Assembly (NCBI GenBank): GCA_020809705.1
Contig: CP085828.1
Span: 1 to 64,000, forward strand
DNA length: 64,000 nt
Source of the DNA: Calonectria ilicicola
Taxonomy: Eukaryota; Ascomycota; Sordariomycetes; Hypocreales; Nectriaceae
Direction: 5' to 3'
A model generated the notes under the pieces. The model did no database searches. It was given only the letters and a program-made list of their open reading frames with translations, and was not told the DNA's origin. A program made the translations under genes and the position numbers. Of this stretch, positions 43,126 to 55,400 are shown one piece after another; within the stretch, counting starts at the first letter, position 1, and every line of letters begins with the position of its first letter.

Positions 43126-44867
43126 ATGTTTCCAACTCAAATAGCTGAACCGCCCATGCGCATATTTCAATGGTGTGATGAACGGACGGTTGATGCCGTT
43201 GGCACTCTGAAAGCATCAATGCTTCTCTTGACTAGCATAGCTCTTCTTAGCTGTGTTTATGTGGGCATATCTTTCTAGCATCAAATAGTCATGCTAATTT
43301 GGTTTTAGGTCGCATACCAATGTTATTTCCATCCTTTGAGCAATGTGCCAGGACCATTCTGGGCTAAGCTTTCCTCATTTTCGCTACGTTGGGCCGAAAT
43401 CAAAGCAGACAGAGCCCCAGTAGGAGACACTTCAAAGTCAATTTTGTTTCACAAACAACTAATCATAAATCGTCAGATGCTTCTCAAACTGCACCAGAAG
43501 TACGGATATACTGTGCGTGTTGGTCCTAATGAGGTTTCAATTGCAGACCCCAACATGTACCGTGACATATACACAAATAGAACCAACACCAAAGAAGTGC
43601 GGTTTTATGAACCATTTAAGTTTCTTGATCAGGGAAACGTCTTTGCTGCCACGTAAGTATAGTCTTTAACGATGATAGAGTATATGAGCTATCACTAATA
43701 AATGATAGAGACCGAACAGCGCATTCCGCAAGAAGAAAGATTCTGTCTACCCCGTTTTCCTACCAACAGATTATAAACAACGAAAGCATTATTGCAGAGA
43801 GAGTGGATGTATTCATCAATCGCACAATCCAAAAGGCAAAGTCATCCCCCACTAGCTCGGTTGATGTATATGAGCTCTGTGGGCTTTTAAGTCTTGAAGT
43901 AATATGCAAATTGTCATTCGATTACGATTTTGGTCAAAATCCTGGAATTTCTCAAAAGCTTCTCACTGCCTTAGAAGGAAGTACCCTGGCATTGGCTCTC
44001 AATCCTGTTTTTCCGTTTTTGCGTACGGCGAGCTACAGAAAGAGGCTCCCCGGTCCGCTGGGGCACGCTTACAGGTGCTTTTCGACTTGGGAAGCTATCA
44101 CGAGAGATATGCTAAGAGGCTTGCAAAACCGAGGTATTGACGAGACGAAGATGAAAAGCTTCTTTGCTGCACCTCTGCTATACGAAAGCAACAAAAGCCT
44201 CCAGAGAAATTACACTTTCGAGGAGGCAACTGAGGAATCAATGGGCCTGGCTGTTGCCGGATCCGGCGTGACAGAACACACCTTGATTTATTTTCTATAC
44301 GCAGTCTCTAGGCCTGAAAATATTCATGTTCAGCAACGACTTCGAGAGGAGCTGCTTAAATCAGGGACCTCTTTTGCGGAGATATCAGGCCTACCGTATT
44401 TGACTGCTGTGTTGAAGGAAGTCTATCGACTATACCCAGTCATCATGTCAACTTTGCCAAGAGCCCTCCAAAGCCCACTGCCTACAAAGGATGCAAGTAT
44501 CGTGTTGCCGCCAGGGACCATTGTGGGTATGCAAAATTATGTACACCACAGGGACCCTAACATTTTTCCTCGCCCTAATGCTTTCATTCCTGATAGGTGG
44601 CTGGAGGATGAAAAATCTTCATATACCACAAACCTAAAGAATATGGAGATGGCTCTTACCCCATTCAGTACTGGTCCTCGGAACTGTCTAGGACAAACCC
44701 TAGCGAAAGTAGAACTCTACCTAGCAATTAGTGGAATCGTGAGACACCTCAAATTCTCTCTCAATGCGAGTATGACGGAAAATGACATGAAAATGAAAGA
44801 TCTTTGGGCTGCATTTCCCAAAGGGGGGAAGCTGATTTTGGATGCTGAACGTATTGAGGCTGCGTGA
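43126..44867 (+). CDS. Cytochrome P450 monooxygenase
   Basis: Three exons, 43126-43260, 43309-43652 and 43709-44867, are joined over introns of 48 and 56 nt (GTGGGC...TTTTAG with branch TGCTAAT; GTAAGT...GATAG) and give 545 residues. The N-terminal anchor is about residues 30-50 (SMLLLTSIALLSCVYV). Then come YFHPLSNVPGP, HSARRKILSTPFS, a helix-I motif AGSGVTEHTL, the ExxR pair Glu397/Arg400, FIPDRWL, and the heme motif FSTGPRNCLG with Cys486. All catalytic signatures are present. It would be an ER-bound heme monooxygenase oxidising small lipophilic substrates with a P450 reductase. The substrate is unknown, and no other secondary-metabolism gene lies beside it. Confidence 0.95.
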
Positions 44868-45699
44868 ATGTAGGCGTTGATCTTAAGTGATAGCCCCGGC
44901 TGCTATCTGGGTGGTTCTAGTGTTTGGGTTGGAATAAATAGGAATCGGTTATTTGTCACTCAATTCCCGATAACTAGCACCCTAAATGTGGCTGAGACAA
45001 CCTGCCAACCTTCGACTTCCGATGTCGGCGTACCCACACAATTTACTAGTGAAATATAGACGCCTAATGTCCTCGCGCGCCACCTCTGTCCCCTTTGACG
45101 CGTTCCATGACGATGCACAACTCAACCCCGCCCGTTGGAGCATTTCGCGATAATGGAGGCGCTTTTCAGTCTGAATTTCCCCTCTTTTGAAGAGGTTCAT
45201 AATATGATATAGGTTATCGCCAAAGACGAAGGAGCAGTCATTGTCATCCAGAACAAACGCCCCAATGCCACGAATCCAACCATAATTACCCTTCGTTGCT
45301 CAAGAGGGCACCCACGAGCCCGAAAAGACCATTAAACACATGAATCAAAGAAGAGGAAAAGAAACACTCAAATGATTGGACGCCCTATCGCCTATTGTTA
45401 AAGGCATGGTCGGATAAATGGGAGATAATCCGGCCACCCCGCGGCAAGCTCCTCAACCTTAACCACAATCCCCTTGATGCCCCAACTGCTGCTCCACGAT
45501 ATCGAGAGGAGGTCTTCATGAAGTTCGAAAGTGATATTCTTGCCCTATGGAATACTAGGTCACGACCTTTGAATAGTGTCACAACACAAACAACATTGCT
45601 CCTCTCGGGCAACAGCTGCACACCTGGCACGAACAAACAAACCAAATACCCACCGCCCGCGATGCCTCCCATTAGCATAGGCTTCTATATGAACTGTCT
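44868..45699. other. Intergenic, no gene seen
   Basis: The overlapping opposite-strand ORFs at 45385-45730 have no recognisable motifs or splice structure. I see nothing supportable. Confidence 0.5.
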
Positions 45700-46030
45700 T
45701 TGGCGTGCTTTTCGGTGGCGAGTAGTGTAAAAATTGAAAAACCTAGTAGATATCTAGATGCATTATAAAAGGGACAAGGATTAGTCTACCCATAACTTGA
45801 ATTGGCTATTTAATCATGCCTACACACTATTTACGAGCTATGTAGAGAATACTTAGACGCCAAAGTTCAATAAAACTTTAGTTATAGAATTCCACTGGGC
45901 TGATATTTGCAAAGGTTCGCACAAGCTTTTAACAGGCCGTGAAGAGCAAGATATGATAAAGCTTGCCAATCTATTGAGGTTTGGGATTACAAGAGTTGGG
46001 ACAGGAAACAAAACCGCATATTCTAGGCCT
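45700..46030. repeat. Diverged dispersed repeat, copy B
   Basis: The second copy of the repeat at 25485-25770, in the same orientation, with an extra 60 bp or so between the shared blocks. Confidence 0.65.
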
Positions 46031-49000
46031 AATGCCATCTATTACGGTAAGAAGAGACTACCAATGAGAAACAGTTTACCACATGAGAGAATGTTTACGG
46101 CATTTGATTGACTCAAAATGGCCAGATATGCCCGATGAGGCGGTATGGGAAAGTTTTATACTGGTACTTGCGGCTGGAACCAACAATAAGTAACACCAAT
46201 CATTATAACTCAACCATTGAACAAATCGTCCAAAATTTGGCACTCATATTCTCTCAATCAGACACTAAACTAATATATTTCGGTCCATCCAAGTGTCATG
46301 GACACCCCAACTTACATTCCTGGACGTCACCGAAGCTAACGTGGAGTCCAGAGACTAGCAAGTATGCAACGCCTTATTTCATCTCATCCAATCAATTTGC
46401 TTCCAAGATGCATTGAAAATATCTTGTGGAGTCCCCGTCGGGGAAAGTTAGCGTTAAAGTGGTGTGTTATGAAATTTATTAAATTCCTTTCCTAATAGAA
46501 CATACAAGACTTTTATCCTAGTGTTCCTTCTAAACTCCGGGCCTTCAGCTGGCCTTATTGATTTTAGCTGTGATGGAGAGTAGCTTGTTGAGCTATTGGT
46601 GGTTTTTTTGGAGTTTTTTAAGGAATTTAATTTTTTAATAGTATAATTAAGTATTTATATTTAATTTTATTAATAAGAATTAAAAGAGCTTTAGTTAATT
46701 ATTAATAAAGTTTATTGTTTTTAAATTATTTTAAGATATATATAAAATTTATTTTTAAAGATTTTATAATTTAATATTAAGCTTTATTAGATTTTTTTAT
46801 TAAGATATTAGAGATAATATTTCTAGATTATTATAATATTTGATAACTTTCTTATTTTAGGTTTATATCTATAAGCCTTATTTGGTATATTAACCTTGCT
46901 AGATAACTAGACTTGTGTATAAGTAAAAAGAGAATATCTTGTGGAGATCGTAACGAGGGCAGACTTTTGGGAACATCTGCTCAACTCCAGGCAAAAGATG
47001 TGAACGACGGCGATGACGACGAAATGCCACTTCTGCACATTCTCCAAATCTTCTCTCCAAGCCTGACGCGTATATTGATAGCCTTGGGTTCACACATCAT
47101 ATTAGCTCTTAACTAAGGCTTAACAGGTCTTTATCTGCCCGCGTGGTCACGGCGTCGCAACACTTCTGGGCTCCTCATTGCTTAAATCAGGCCAAACACC
47201 AGCCATGACGTCGGAAAACATGATTAGCCACAGAGGCGCGACAAACCAGACAGAAGTCTTCCCTGTGTATGCTTTGGGTTAGTTCGTGACCATGAAGCCT
47301 CTTTTCGTACGTGTCGAAACGTTCGATTCAGAGATGTATTTCGATTCGGCCAAGAACCCCTCTGGCGACTTCGATGACGAGCAATATTGGCGGCATACCA
47401 GCGAAGCTTGGCTCATTACTCATCTGGGCATGCGGAACAGAACGGCAGAATATGGGCGTGATTTGCTTGCTAATTATTTATAGTCGTCTATCGAACGGAT
47501 GTGATCTTACGATCCTATCAAAACTCCTTACAAAATCCTACTTCCGTGAGCTGATGGGGAAAAGATGTGTTGGAGTTACTGCAGGAATACTGGACCACCA
47601 TCACGGGGTCGACTTTTATGAGCGCAATAGGATTCAACAGCGTTGATATCAACATCAAACCCGACCGTACACTCATTTTGCGCCAAACGATGGCAAGTAA
47701 AGGTAGTGTTAGCAGCCAGTTCAACAAAGATGCAGACTCCTATTTACCCCTTATACTTGATCATGTTTGGCCAGGGGACAGATATACTGGCCCCAGCCGG
47801 CGCTCATGTTGCTACCTCAACTCTAAAACAGGAGAAGCATCATTTCATCTGTTTTGTGGTGGCTTATGGTACATTGAGACTACTGACACTAGATATAGAA
47901 CGATGGTGAGACAACTGCTAGAACTATCACATCTTCTACTCTCCCTTTCTTCCACTAGGTATCATAAAGGTTGAATTTTAAGAGGAATAGAATATGGAAA
48001 ATATGACAAAAGCGATTTACAAAGAGTAAGAAGAAGCTAAAAAGAGCGGCGGCGCCTCGCCTTGAATCTTTTTCAGTGTGCAGGAGTGATATGGCTGACA
48101 ATGAAGATACCAAAAGATTAAAAAGGCTACTTAGCCAGTAAAATGTTCGGGAGGTAGAGTCATCTCTCTAGGTTGCACAATGCACAAGCTTCTATTGTAT
48201 TGGAACCTTTTGATGTTTTGGTTGAGTGAGTCTAAACCTTCTGCCATTGCACATGTATGAAATCCCCTCAATTGTCCAGTCATCTCCTAAGACTAGGGTA
48301 CTTAGGCCTTGTAGTGCATTCGTATTAATAAAAAATGAAAAAAGACTCCATGCTTGGGAGGTTCAGGTATTCGGGGACAAGGAGTTTAATGTCTCGGCTA
48401 GCAAAGTAGAATACCGGACCGCGCTCGACTTGCGGATATGGTAGGAGCTCAGAATATCCCAGACGTATTTTACATAGAACATGGTGCCTTCATGTGAGAA
48501 AAAAACTGGATGTTAGTGATATCGAGTCGTGATTAAGTATCGCCAAGTACTAGAATAAAGTGTGATGCCGTACTAGGGTCTAGCTCCATTGTTCTTGTCT
48601 ACTTGTCTACCCAACGTCCAAACAATCGATCCTCATCATAGAACCTGTTTAGATGGGAGATGATCAAGGAATTAGTGCAAATCTTGCTGCTTAGTCTAAG
48701 AGTCATAGCCAGATTGAACTGAGACATGTCTTCTAAAAATGACAGGATGTGTCAAATGACTGAAAGCCACAAAATTTCCATCTACCAATGCAAGGAAACA
48801 TTGACATCCAATATGCTCCCCAATAAAAAAAAAATAAAAAAACTAAACCCCACTAAAAAGCAAAGTGAAGCATCCAATATGAATGAAATGCTTCTTGTAT
48901 CAATTGTACCGCATTGCCAGTGTCTCAAGTGGCGTCACTGAGTCCGGACAGAGGGTTTCTCTCAGCGCCTCATTATGCATGGCCGCGGTCTAGTGTTGCG

Positions 49001-49181
49001 CCACAAAGCTACTTAGGCGGCTGATCCCAGCTCTGTGCTAATCGAAATGCAATCTGGACTCAAGCGATGCCAGCCCTGGTTCATTAGTGCGTTTGTATCT
49101 ACTACAATATTGCCCCGTCGTGAATTCCTTCAACTTTCTCACTCTTTCGTGCCTTGGGCCAAACCAAAGGTGCCTGTAGCA
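46031..49181. other. Three kb without a firm gene
   Basis: 46600-46880 is extremely AT-rich (RIP-like). Plus-strand ORFs at 47286-47483 and 47567-47974 have fairly protein-like stretches (DFDDEQYWRHTSEAWLITHLG; SFHLFCGGLWYIETTD), but I found no splice join and no family. They may be remnants of a lost gene. The rest shows nothing. Confidence 0.45.
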
Positions 49182-50585
49182 ATGACATCCGGAATCATGT
49201 CCCCGCCGCCGGGGGTGGATCTTGGTGCAGACAGGCGGCCGGCCTTAATCGCGGTTGCTGCAACCATGTCGCTTCTCTCACTTGCAGGCCTAGGCATGCG
49301 CATCGTTGGCCGGAAGATGAAAGGACTCCATCTCTGGCTGGATGACTGGCTCATTATTGCCGCCGAGGTACCTCTGCTCAACATCAAACTCTTTGTATTT
49401 TTGGTTCTAACGCTCGCCCCCAGCCCGCGTGTCTTGGTGCTGTTTTTGTCGTTGATGGCTATGGTAACTGCATCAATCCACCTCGCCATAGTCGTCATCA
49501 TAAGCCCCTCCAACTGACAGCGCCACAGCCGTCAGTCAGGGTGTAGGCCAGCATGTCTGGGCTGCTCCTCTTGACGCAACTTACGCATTCGAAATTGCAC
49601 TCTTCGCCGCTGAAATTTTCTATTCCTTGACAATGACATTTACCAAACTCTCTATCCTTGCGTTCTACTGGAGATCTTTTCACGCTTGGACGTCAATACG
49701 ATGGCCGATCCGAATTCTATCTGGGATCGTGGTGACTTGGGGGATTGCGGTAGTAAGTCTTTCCTTATTCCACCACGCCCATCTTGTGAGAGCAACATGT
49801 CAACAAGTAGATATTAAACTTTTAGATTTCTACCACAATTGTGCAATGCTCGCCCGTATCCGCCTTGTGGAATCGGTTCAATCCAAAAAGGCCGCTACTC
49901 GAATCAGAATATCATTGTGGTGTCGACCCCAAGAAGTTCTTCTATGGGAATGCCGTTCCTAATATTGTAACGGATATATTGCTAATAATCTTACCTCTCC
50001 CATATATTTGGAGGCTTCATTTAGATTTCCTTGGCAAGCTAGCTTTCTCCGTCATGTTTCTGTTGGGTATCTTGTAAGTCATGACTCAAGTTTTGAGTGA
50101 GGGATTCCCTTGCATTCAGCTCCGACCATGATAAAACACAATCCTAATTTTCTGTTTAGCGTCACTGCAGTATCTGTCGTGAGACTAGTGATCATTTTAC
50201 ATGCGGACTTGACAAGCCCGGATGCGATTTGGAACTTTGTTGATTTTATCATTTGGACAACGGTTGAATTGAACGTGTGCATCATCTGCGGCAAGTATAA
50301 ATCATAAAGAAACATGAGTAGCATGCAGCTGACAGTCAATGCTCCCCAGCATGCCTCCCTTTCATTAAACCAGTCTCGAGCAAGATTTTCAGAGTTATCC
50401 CAACACTGAGAACTCTCACGGCTAGTTATTGGACAGGCGATGCGAGTACTGGATCCAACATGGAAAAAACAAGAGCTTCTGGTGTTGCCCATGACAATAG
50501 GGAACATGCCACAGACATAGAGAACCCGGCCCTTACACGGCCTGAAACCGAGGGATCCGGTGGCGTTTTGGCTGTAGAGAGATGA
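49182..50585 (+). CDS. PTH11-like / fungal rhodopsin-fold integral membrane protein
   Basis: Six exons: 49182-49367, 49424-49463, 49529-49752, 49826-50073, 50160-50290 and 50350-50585. They give 354 residues. The DDWLI signature (Asp54-Asp55-Trp56) opens TM2, followed by YAVSQGVGQHVW, KLSILAFYWRSF, IVQCSPVSALWNRF, PNIVTDILLIILPLPYIWRL and CACLPFIKPV. These are hallmarks of the large Pezizomycotina family of seven-helix proteins that includes PTH11. The family is thought to include surface sensors; the ligand is unknown. The soluble tail (ASTGSNMEKTRASG onward) is short, and there is no CFEM domain. Intron 5 (50291-50349) begins GCAAGT, a GC-AG intron, needed for frame continuity. Exon 2 is only 40 nt. 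Confidence 0.9.
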
Positions 50586-51449
50586 GATAATGGTGAAATC
50601 TATTCAAATACACCATCAGAGTTGAGTAACTTGAGGTGGAAGCATTCTTTTAACATAATATCCCTTTGTAAACACTGCAAATACAGCAGACTCTTGTTTT
50701 TTATTCTTTGAGAATGGAGTTTTAAATGGCAATAAAAGCCACTCTTGCATTGTCGTTTTTTGTGCCCTTGAAAGCTTCAATCTCGTTTTTCTCATATTTT
50801 ACAGAGAATCGAACAGGAATGTGTTTTATAGGCACACCATACACCAACAATATCTTAGCTACTTACTAGTCGGCTCGTTTACTAGAAAAGATTTTCACCT
50901 CATGGCGCTGCGTCCCTCACATTTGACCTTTAATGAACAACCCATTTGATTACCTAATTCAACCCGATTTTCCGTGTGAAAATAGTGAGACCATTAACTT
51001 CCTACAGCAATCTAGTATTCTATGTCTTTGGCAGCGCCAGAGTCGTCTAAACCTACAAGGTAGTCCAAATGCATTTAGTTAATAGGGTACCAGGGCCAAG
51101 GTCCTTACCCTACACTAGTCATCAAATGATTCAAGCCCGTCAAAGTCGGCGGTATGCGTTGGAAATTGGGTAAATGCCTTCAAAGCACGCGCATAAATTT
51201 AAATCTTGAATGATTTCATTTATAAACCAGAAAAGAAGAGAATAATAAGTTGGCAAGCGACAATGAACACGTTATTCGCATGTCTGTTTGGTTTGGCAAG
51301 GCTGTGACTAAACATCGGGCCAATTTTCACGTGATGGCTGTGGCGATGGTCCCTACACACCACCTAATCGAACCGATTTTCTTGGACACCTTTTTCGCTG
51401 CACCCAAAAATAAACTCACTCCCGTTTGGAAATTCATTCCTCGCGCAAT
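50586..51449. other. Intergenic, no gene seen
   Basis: No protein-like ORF is present. It likely holds the terminator of the PTH11-like gene and the promoter of the next gene. Confidence 0.5.
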
Positions 51450-52324
51450 ATGGTAACGGTTCATATCCTGCGTCATGGGCAATCCCTTCACAAGTAATTG
51501 TCCAAAAATCTCTCACGTTTCGCTGGGGCTGACTTGGCAATTTAGCGTTGAGCGGGGTTACCCCCACAGAGACCCCCCTTTGACGGCAATAGGATCCCAG
51601 CAAGCAACCAAGCTTCGGCTACCAGTCAGCCCTGATCTCATTCTCGTGTCGCCCATGACACGTACCATCCAGACCGCACAGATTGCGTTTGGCCACCTTC
51701 TCAACATATCTCCCCCCCAAGTTGAGCTTCAGGTCTGGCCGGACTTGCGTGAGGCTCATGACGCCATCTGCAATCAAGGCGTTTCTCGAGCAGATCTAGT
51801 GGCAAAATTCACACAGTTCGATTTTTCCGCTTGCAGCGAAGAGTGGGATTACCCGCCCCACAGGCCCGACGATGCAATTGCTCGCGCTGAGAGAGTTCGG
51901 CAGCGCCTAAAAGACCTGTCCCACTCTTACGAAAATATCATCCTCATCACACATCGAGGCTTCATTGCGTTCCTTGTCAAAGGAGAAAGATTTGATGTCT
52001 GCAATAGGATCTCTCCGTGACTCACTTATTCATTTCCCCTCCCCTTCTTTCTTTTTTCCCCTTTACAAAAGAAACCAAACCGAAAACAAAGTCTATTTTG
52101 GGAAATTTCTGTGGTTAAATACTGACCAATCCCTCATTTTAGAGTGTCGTTCTTACCAGTTTGCCGCTGGGGAGGAAGCCGAGAGTGAAAGGTATGGTAT
52201 AAACTGTGACACGGCTGAGAGCCAAGATTTTGGTCCGAGCCTCTTATTACCCCTTGCCTCATCACATGGCGAGAAACTGAATAATGAGAGTCACTCTGCA
52301 GGTCTGTACCCCACTGCCCAATAA
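51450..52324 (+). CDS. Histidine phosphatase (phosphoglycerate-mutase-like) family protein
   Basis: Exon 1 (51450-51493) encodes MVTVHILRHGQSLHN, with the phosphate-accepting His of the RHG motif. A 52-nt intron (GTAATT...TTTAG) leads to exon 2 from 51546, with RGYPHRDPPLT, LILVSPMTRTIQTAQI and ITHRGFIAFL (second catalytic His). A last exon beginning near 52142 (ECRSYQFAAGEEAESERYG) runs to the stop at 52324. The branch (ACTGAC) and TTTTAG acceptor are clear, but no GT donor sits at the expected place after RFDVC (51999-52005). Either the donor is mutated or the protein ends at 52020. The family removes phosphate from small substrates or proteins; the substrate is unknown. It is convergent with the NLR gene, 130 bp apart. 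Confidence 0.82.
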
Positions 52325-52454
52325 CTACTCAGGGAGAATGAGGAATAAGGATTAAGTTGGCTTGGTTCCGGTGTCGAAGAAAAATGCGTCAAAGTGCAAT
52401 GACATTCGCACAACGTAGTACGTTGAATGAAGAATAAACACGCCTAGTTACTGC

Positions 52455-55400
52455 TTATTCTAGTTTTATAATGATCACTCTGCCCAAATCAGACCCAATT
52501 GCAATTCTAGAACCTGAAATCATGGCATCGCATGCGACATAGTCGGGAGGTAGCCAAAGCAACCTTTTGCCGTTCTTGAGGACCCATGATCCATCAGAAC
52601 TAATCATATACTCCCCTGCGACTTCTTTGCGCTTATCCATTCGTGAAACTTCAGCATCTGGTATAAATTTGAACATTGGAAGGCGCTTTGAGTCACGCTT
52701 AGAAATGCCCAAACTTTTCGGTCGCTGCCGTATGCAGCTACCTGAAGCCACATCCCAGACTGCCGTTGACCAATCTTTATTCATTGCAATAATCTGTTGT
52801 CCATTGGGTGAGAATTTAAGGGAAACTGCATATTGGAATTCATGCATGATGCATTTCCCGCTCTGCAAGTCCCAAATACCCACCTTGTTGTGATCGCTCG
52901 AGAATGCCACTTGATCTCCTGTGGCGGACAAAGCTACTGTATCAACTGTGTGGTCAAAATGTCGCGTATGCACACAAACATTTGATCTTGTGTCCCATAT
53001 CTCAAGTTCGCATTTTATTGTTTGTCGCTCCAAGCTCCCTAATCTTTGTTCCGATGTTGCTGCAACCCGCTCCCCATCAGCCGACATGGACAACGACCAC
53101 ATGTGAGAAAACTTTGTCTTAAATGTTCCCAAGCAGGATAATGAATTAACATCCATGATTTGAATTGAATTTTTGAATTTGACTGCAAACAGCGATGCTT
53201 TCTCTGAACTCACAACTGATTCGATGCGATGCGAAAAAGTAGTCGTTTTTTGGAAAGCGCCTGTTGATACATCCCAAACTTTGACCTCATACTCATCTGC
53301 AGACAATAGACGAGTATACTCCAAAATAAAACATACTGAGTGAACCGAAGATTGATGGGTCTCAAAAGGACTTGTCATTGCCGGTATGCTCGGGTCCCAG
53401 ACCTTGATTAAGTCGTCATGTCCCAGGGATGCAAGAAGTGCACCATCGACCGAGAAGGCCAGTGATTCAACCTGAGCGCGATCTTCATCCAGTATCCGAG
53501 GTGGTTTGGTTTCATTCAAGACCATCATGGTTATTCGGCCATGATCTGAACCTACGGCCAGTTGCCTGCTCGAGACAGCCAAAGCTCGAACGCATTGCTC
53601 AGGGAAGCGCAACACGTTTAACTGCTCACCAGTTGCTACCTCCCAGACTATTATCTGAGAAGATGACGCAGAGATGAGATATTCGTTGTTTGTCGAGAAA
53701 GCCACTACTGAGGCGTCCTCATTGACTGTGAGCTCTCGTGGCGGCGTTGGATCCGCGTTTTGACCCCATTGAAATAGTTTCAGAGTCTTGTGCCCTTTGA
53801 CCGCAAACCACTGCCCATTCGGAGAAAAGGCCCCAACGCCATCATATTCAGGTATTTCAAATCTTTGCACACAATGACCTGTTTCTACATTGAGAGTAAC
53901 AGTTGGGCCCCCTCTTTCGATTAAAGAGAGATGTTTACCATTGCTCGAAAATGCCATCAAAACATGGGTCGACTCCCACCGTGTGACATCGGGGACAGTC
54001 ATGGAGCATTCTCCAGTATCGGGATCCCAGACCCTAACACTGCCATCCTCGTAGCATGATGCAATTCTCCCATCTCCTGAAACGGCAAATGCATACACCC
54101 CATACTCGCATTCGTTGTTGAGTGTGCGGATACAAACGCCCGATGTCAAGTCCCAAACTGGAAGATCATAAAATGCATTCATAACAAGCCATCCATTAGG
54201 CAGGAAGGCGACACTACCTGGCCGCCCACCTTGCCCTGGCAGTATTTGTAGACGTGGTGTCCAACTAGATTCTACCAACGGTACCTGTGATATCCATTGA
54301 GGAATCTCTGCTAGAAATGTTTTCCGAATGAGACTTTCTGTTGGGGTGAAAACAAGGGCAGAGCTGTATATTTGCAATGGCGATTCATCAATGATGAACC
54401 GGAACGTTTGAACAAATCGCCTTGCATCTTGGATGAATGATGAAAGGTTGGAGCCGTTAGTTGTCTAAAGAAAAAAGGTCAGCACTCTCGGTCTTGGTTA
54501 ATCTCTGCGAGCGAATAACCTACACAAATGGCTATATGCAGCGCATCAACAATTCTAACCGCATCAGATATTCTGTCCATTAGACTCAATGCTTCAAGCC
54601 AATGAAGGAAATGATTCAGGAGGAATTCATGAACCATACTTCCATCCTCAATACTCTCTTTGCTCTGGTTGATATGATGCCACCAATATAGACATGCGTA
54701 CTGAACGTCTTGTGAAAGACATTTTGTGACATCTTCTTGATCCAGCTCGACACGTTCTTTTCCCGGACTCTTGATGCCGCAGATGTCGGTTTTGAGACTG
54801 TTTCGCAAGATTTGTAGACATTTGGTTCCTAATTCTTTGTGAACCTTTGTGTCATTGATGCGGAATTCGCGGGCTTCGGGGTCATGCACTAAGAAATCTC
54901 GAAAGGATGTGTGAAACAGTTGAATGCGCTCCCCAGGCCCTGGCATTTCGAATACTGAGCGAAGAAGGTTGAGATGAGCATGAATTATGGATTCATGAAT
55001 GTCGATTAGTCTTGCTAGCGATGATGCTGATAGTGGTGCCGCCAGCAGAATGATGGATCCCACAATCCGTTCAAACTCTTGCATTGCCTCGCTTGTTGAG
55101 ACATCAGATCTGTTGCAAAATATACGACTCAGTATGGGGTAGTAAAATTTCCCATGGTCAGAGGTGATCTTCATTGAACTTTCGAGAAAGAATATGAGTT
55201 TGTCATCTGGAGTTACAAGCCAATTTTCAAGTCGCAAAGTACGGGAGAGTGTGGCCACCGAGATGAAAAAAGGATTGCATGCGGCGACAAGATTTTGGGT
55301 CATCTTGTTTCCAGGCCACTCCTTTGCCAATTTTGAACATTCGTCTTGATCTGCGGCATTTTGCAAAGTTCGGAAAGCAGTCAATTGGGATTCCAAGACA

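Noticed and set aside
45385..45730. Opposing ORFs of about 100 aa
   Set aside because: No motifs, no homology I recognise, no splice signals.
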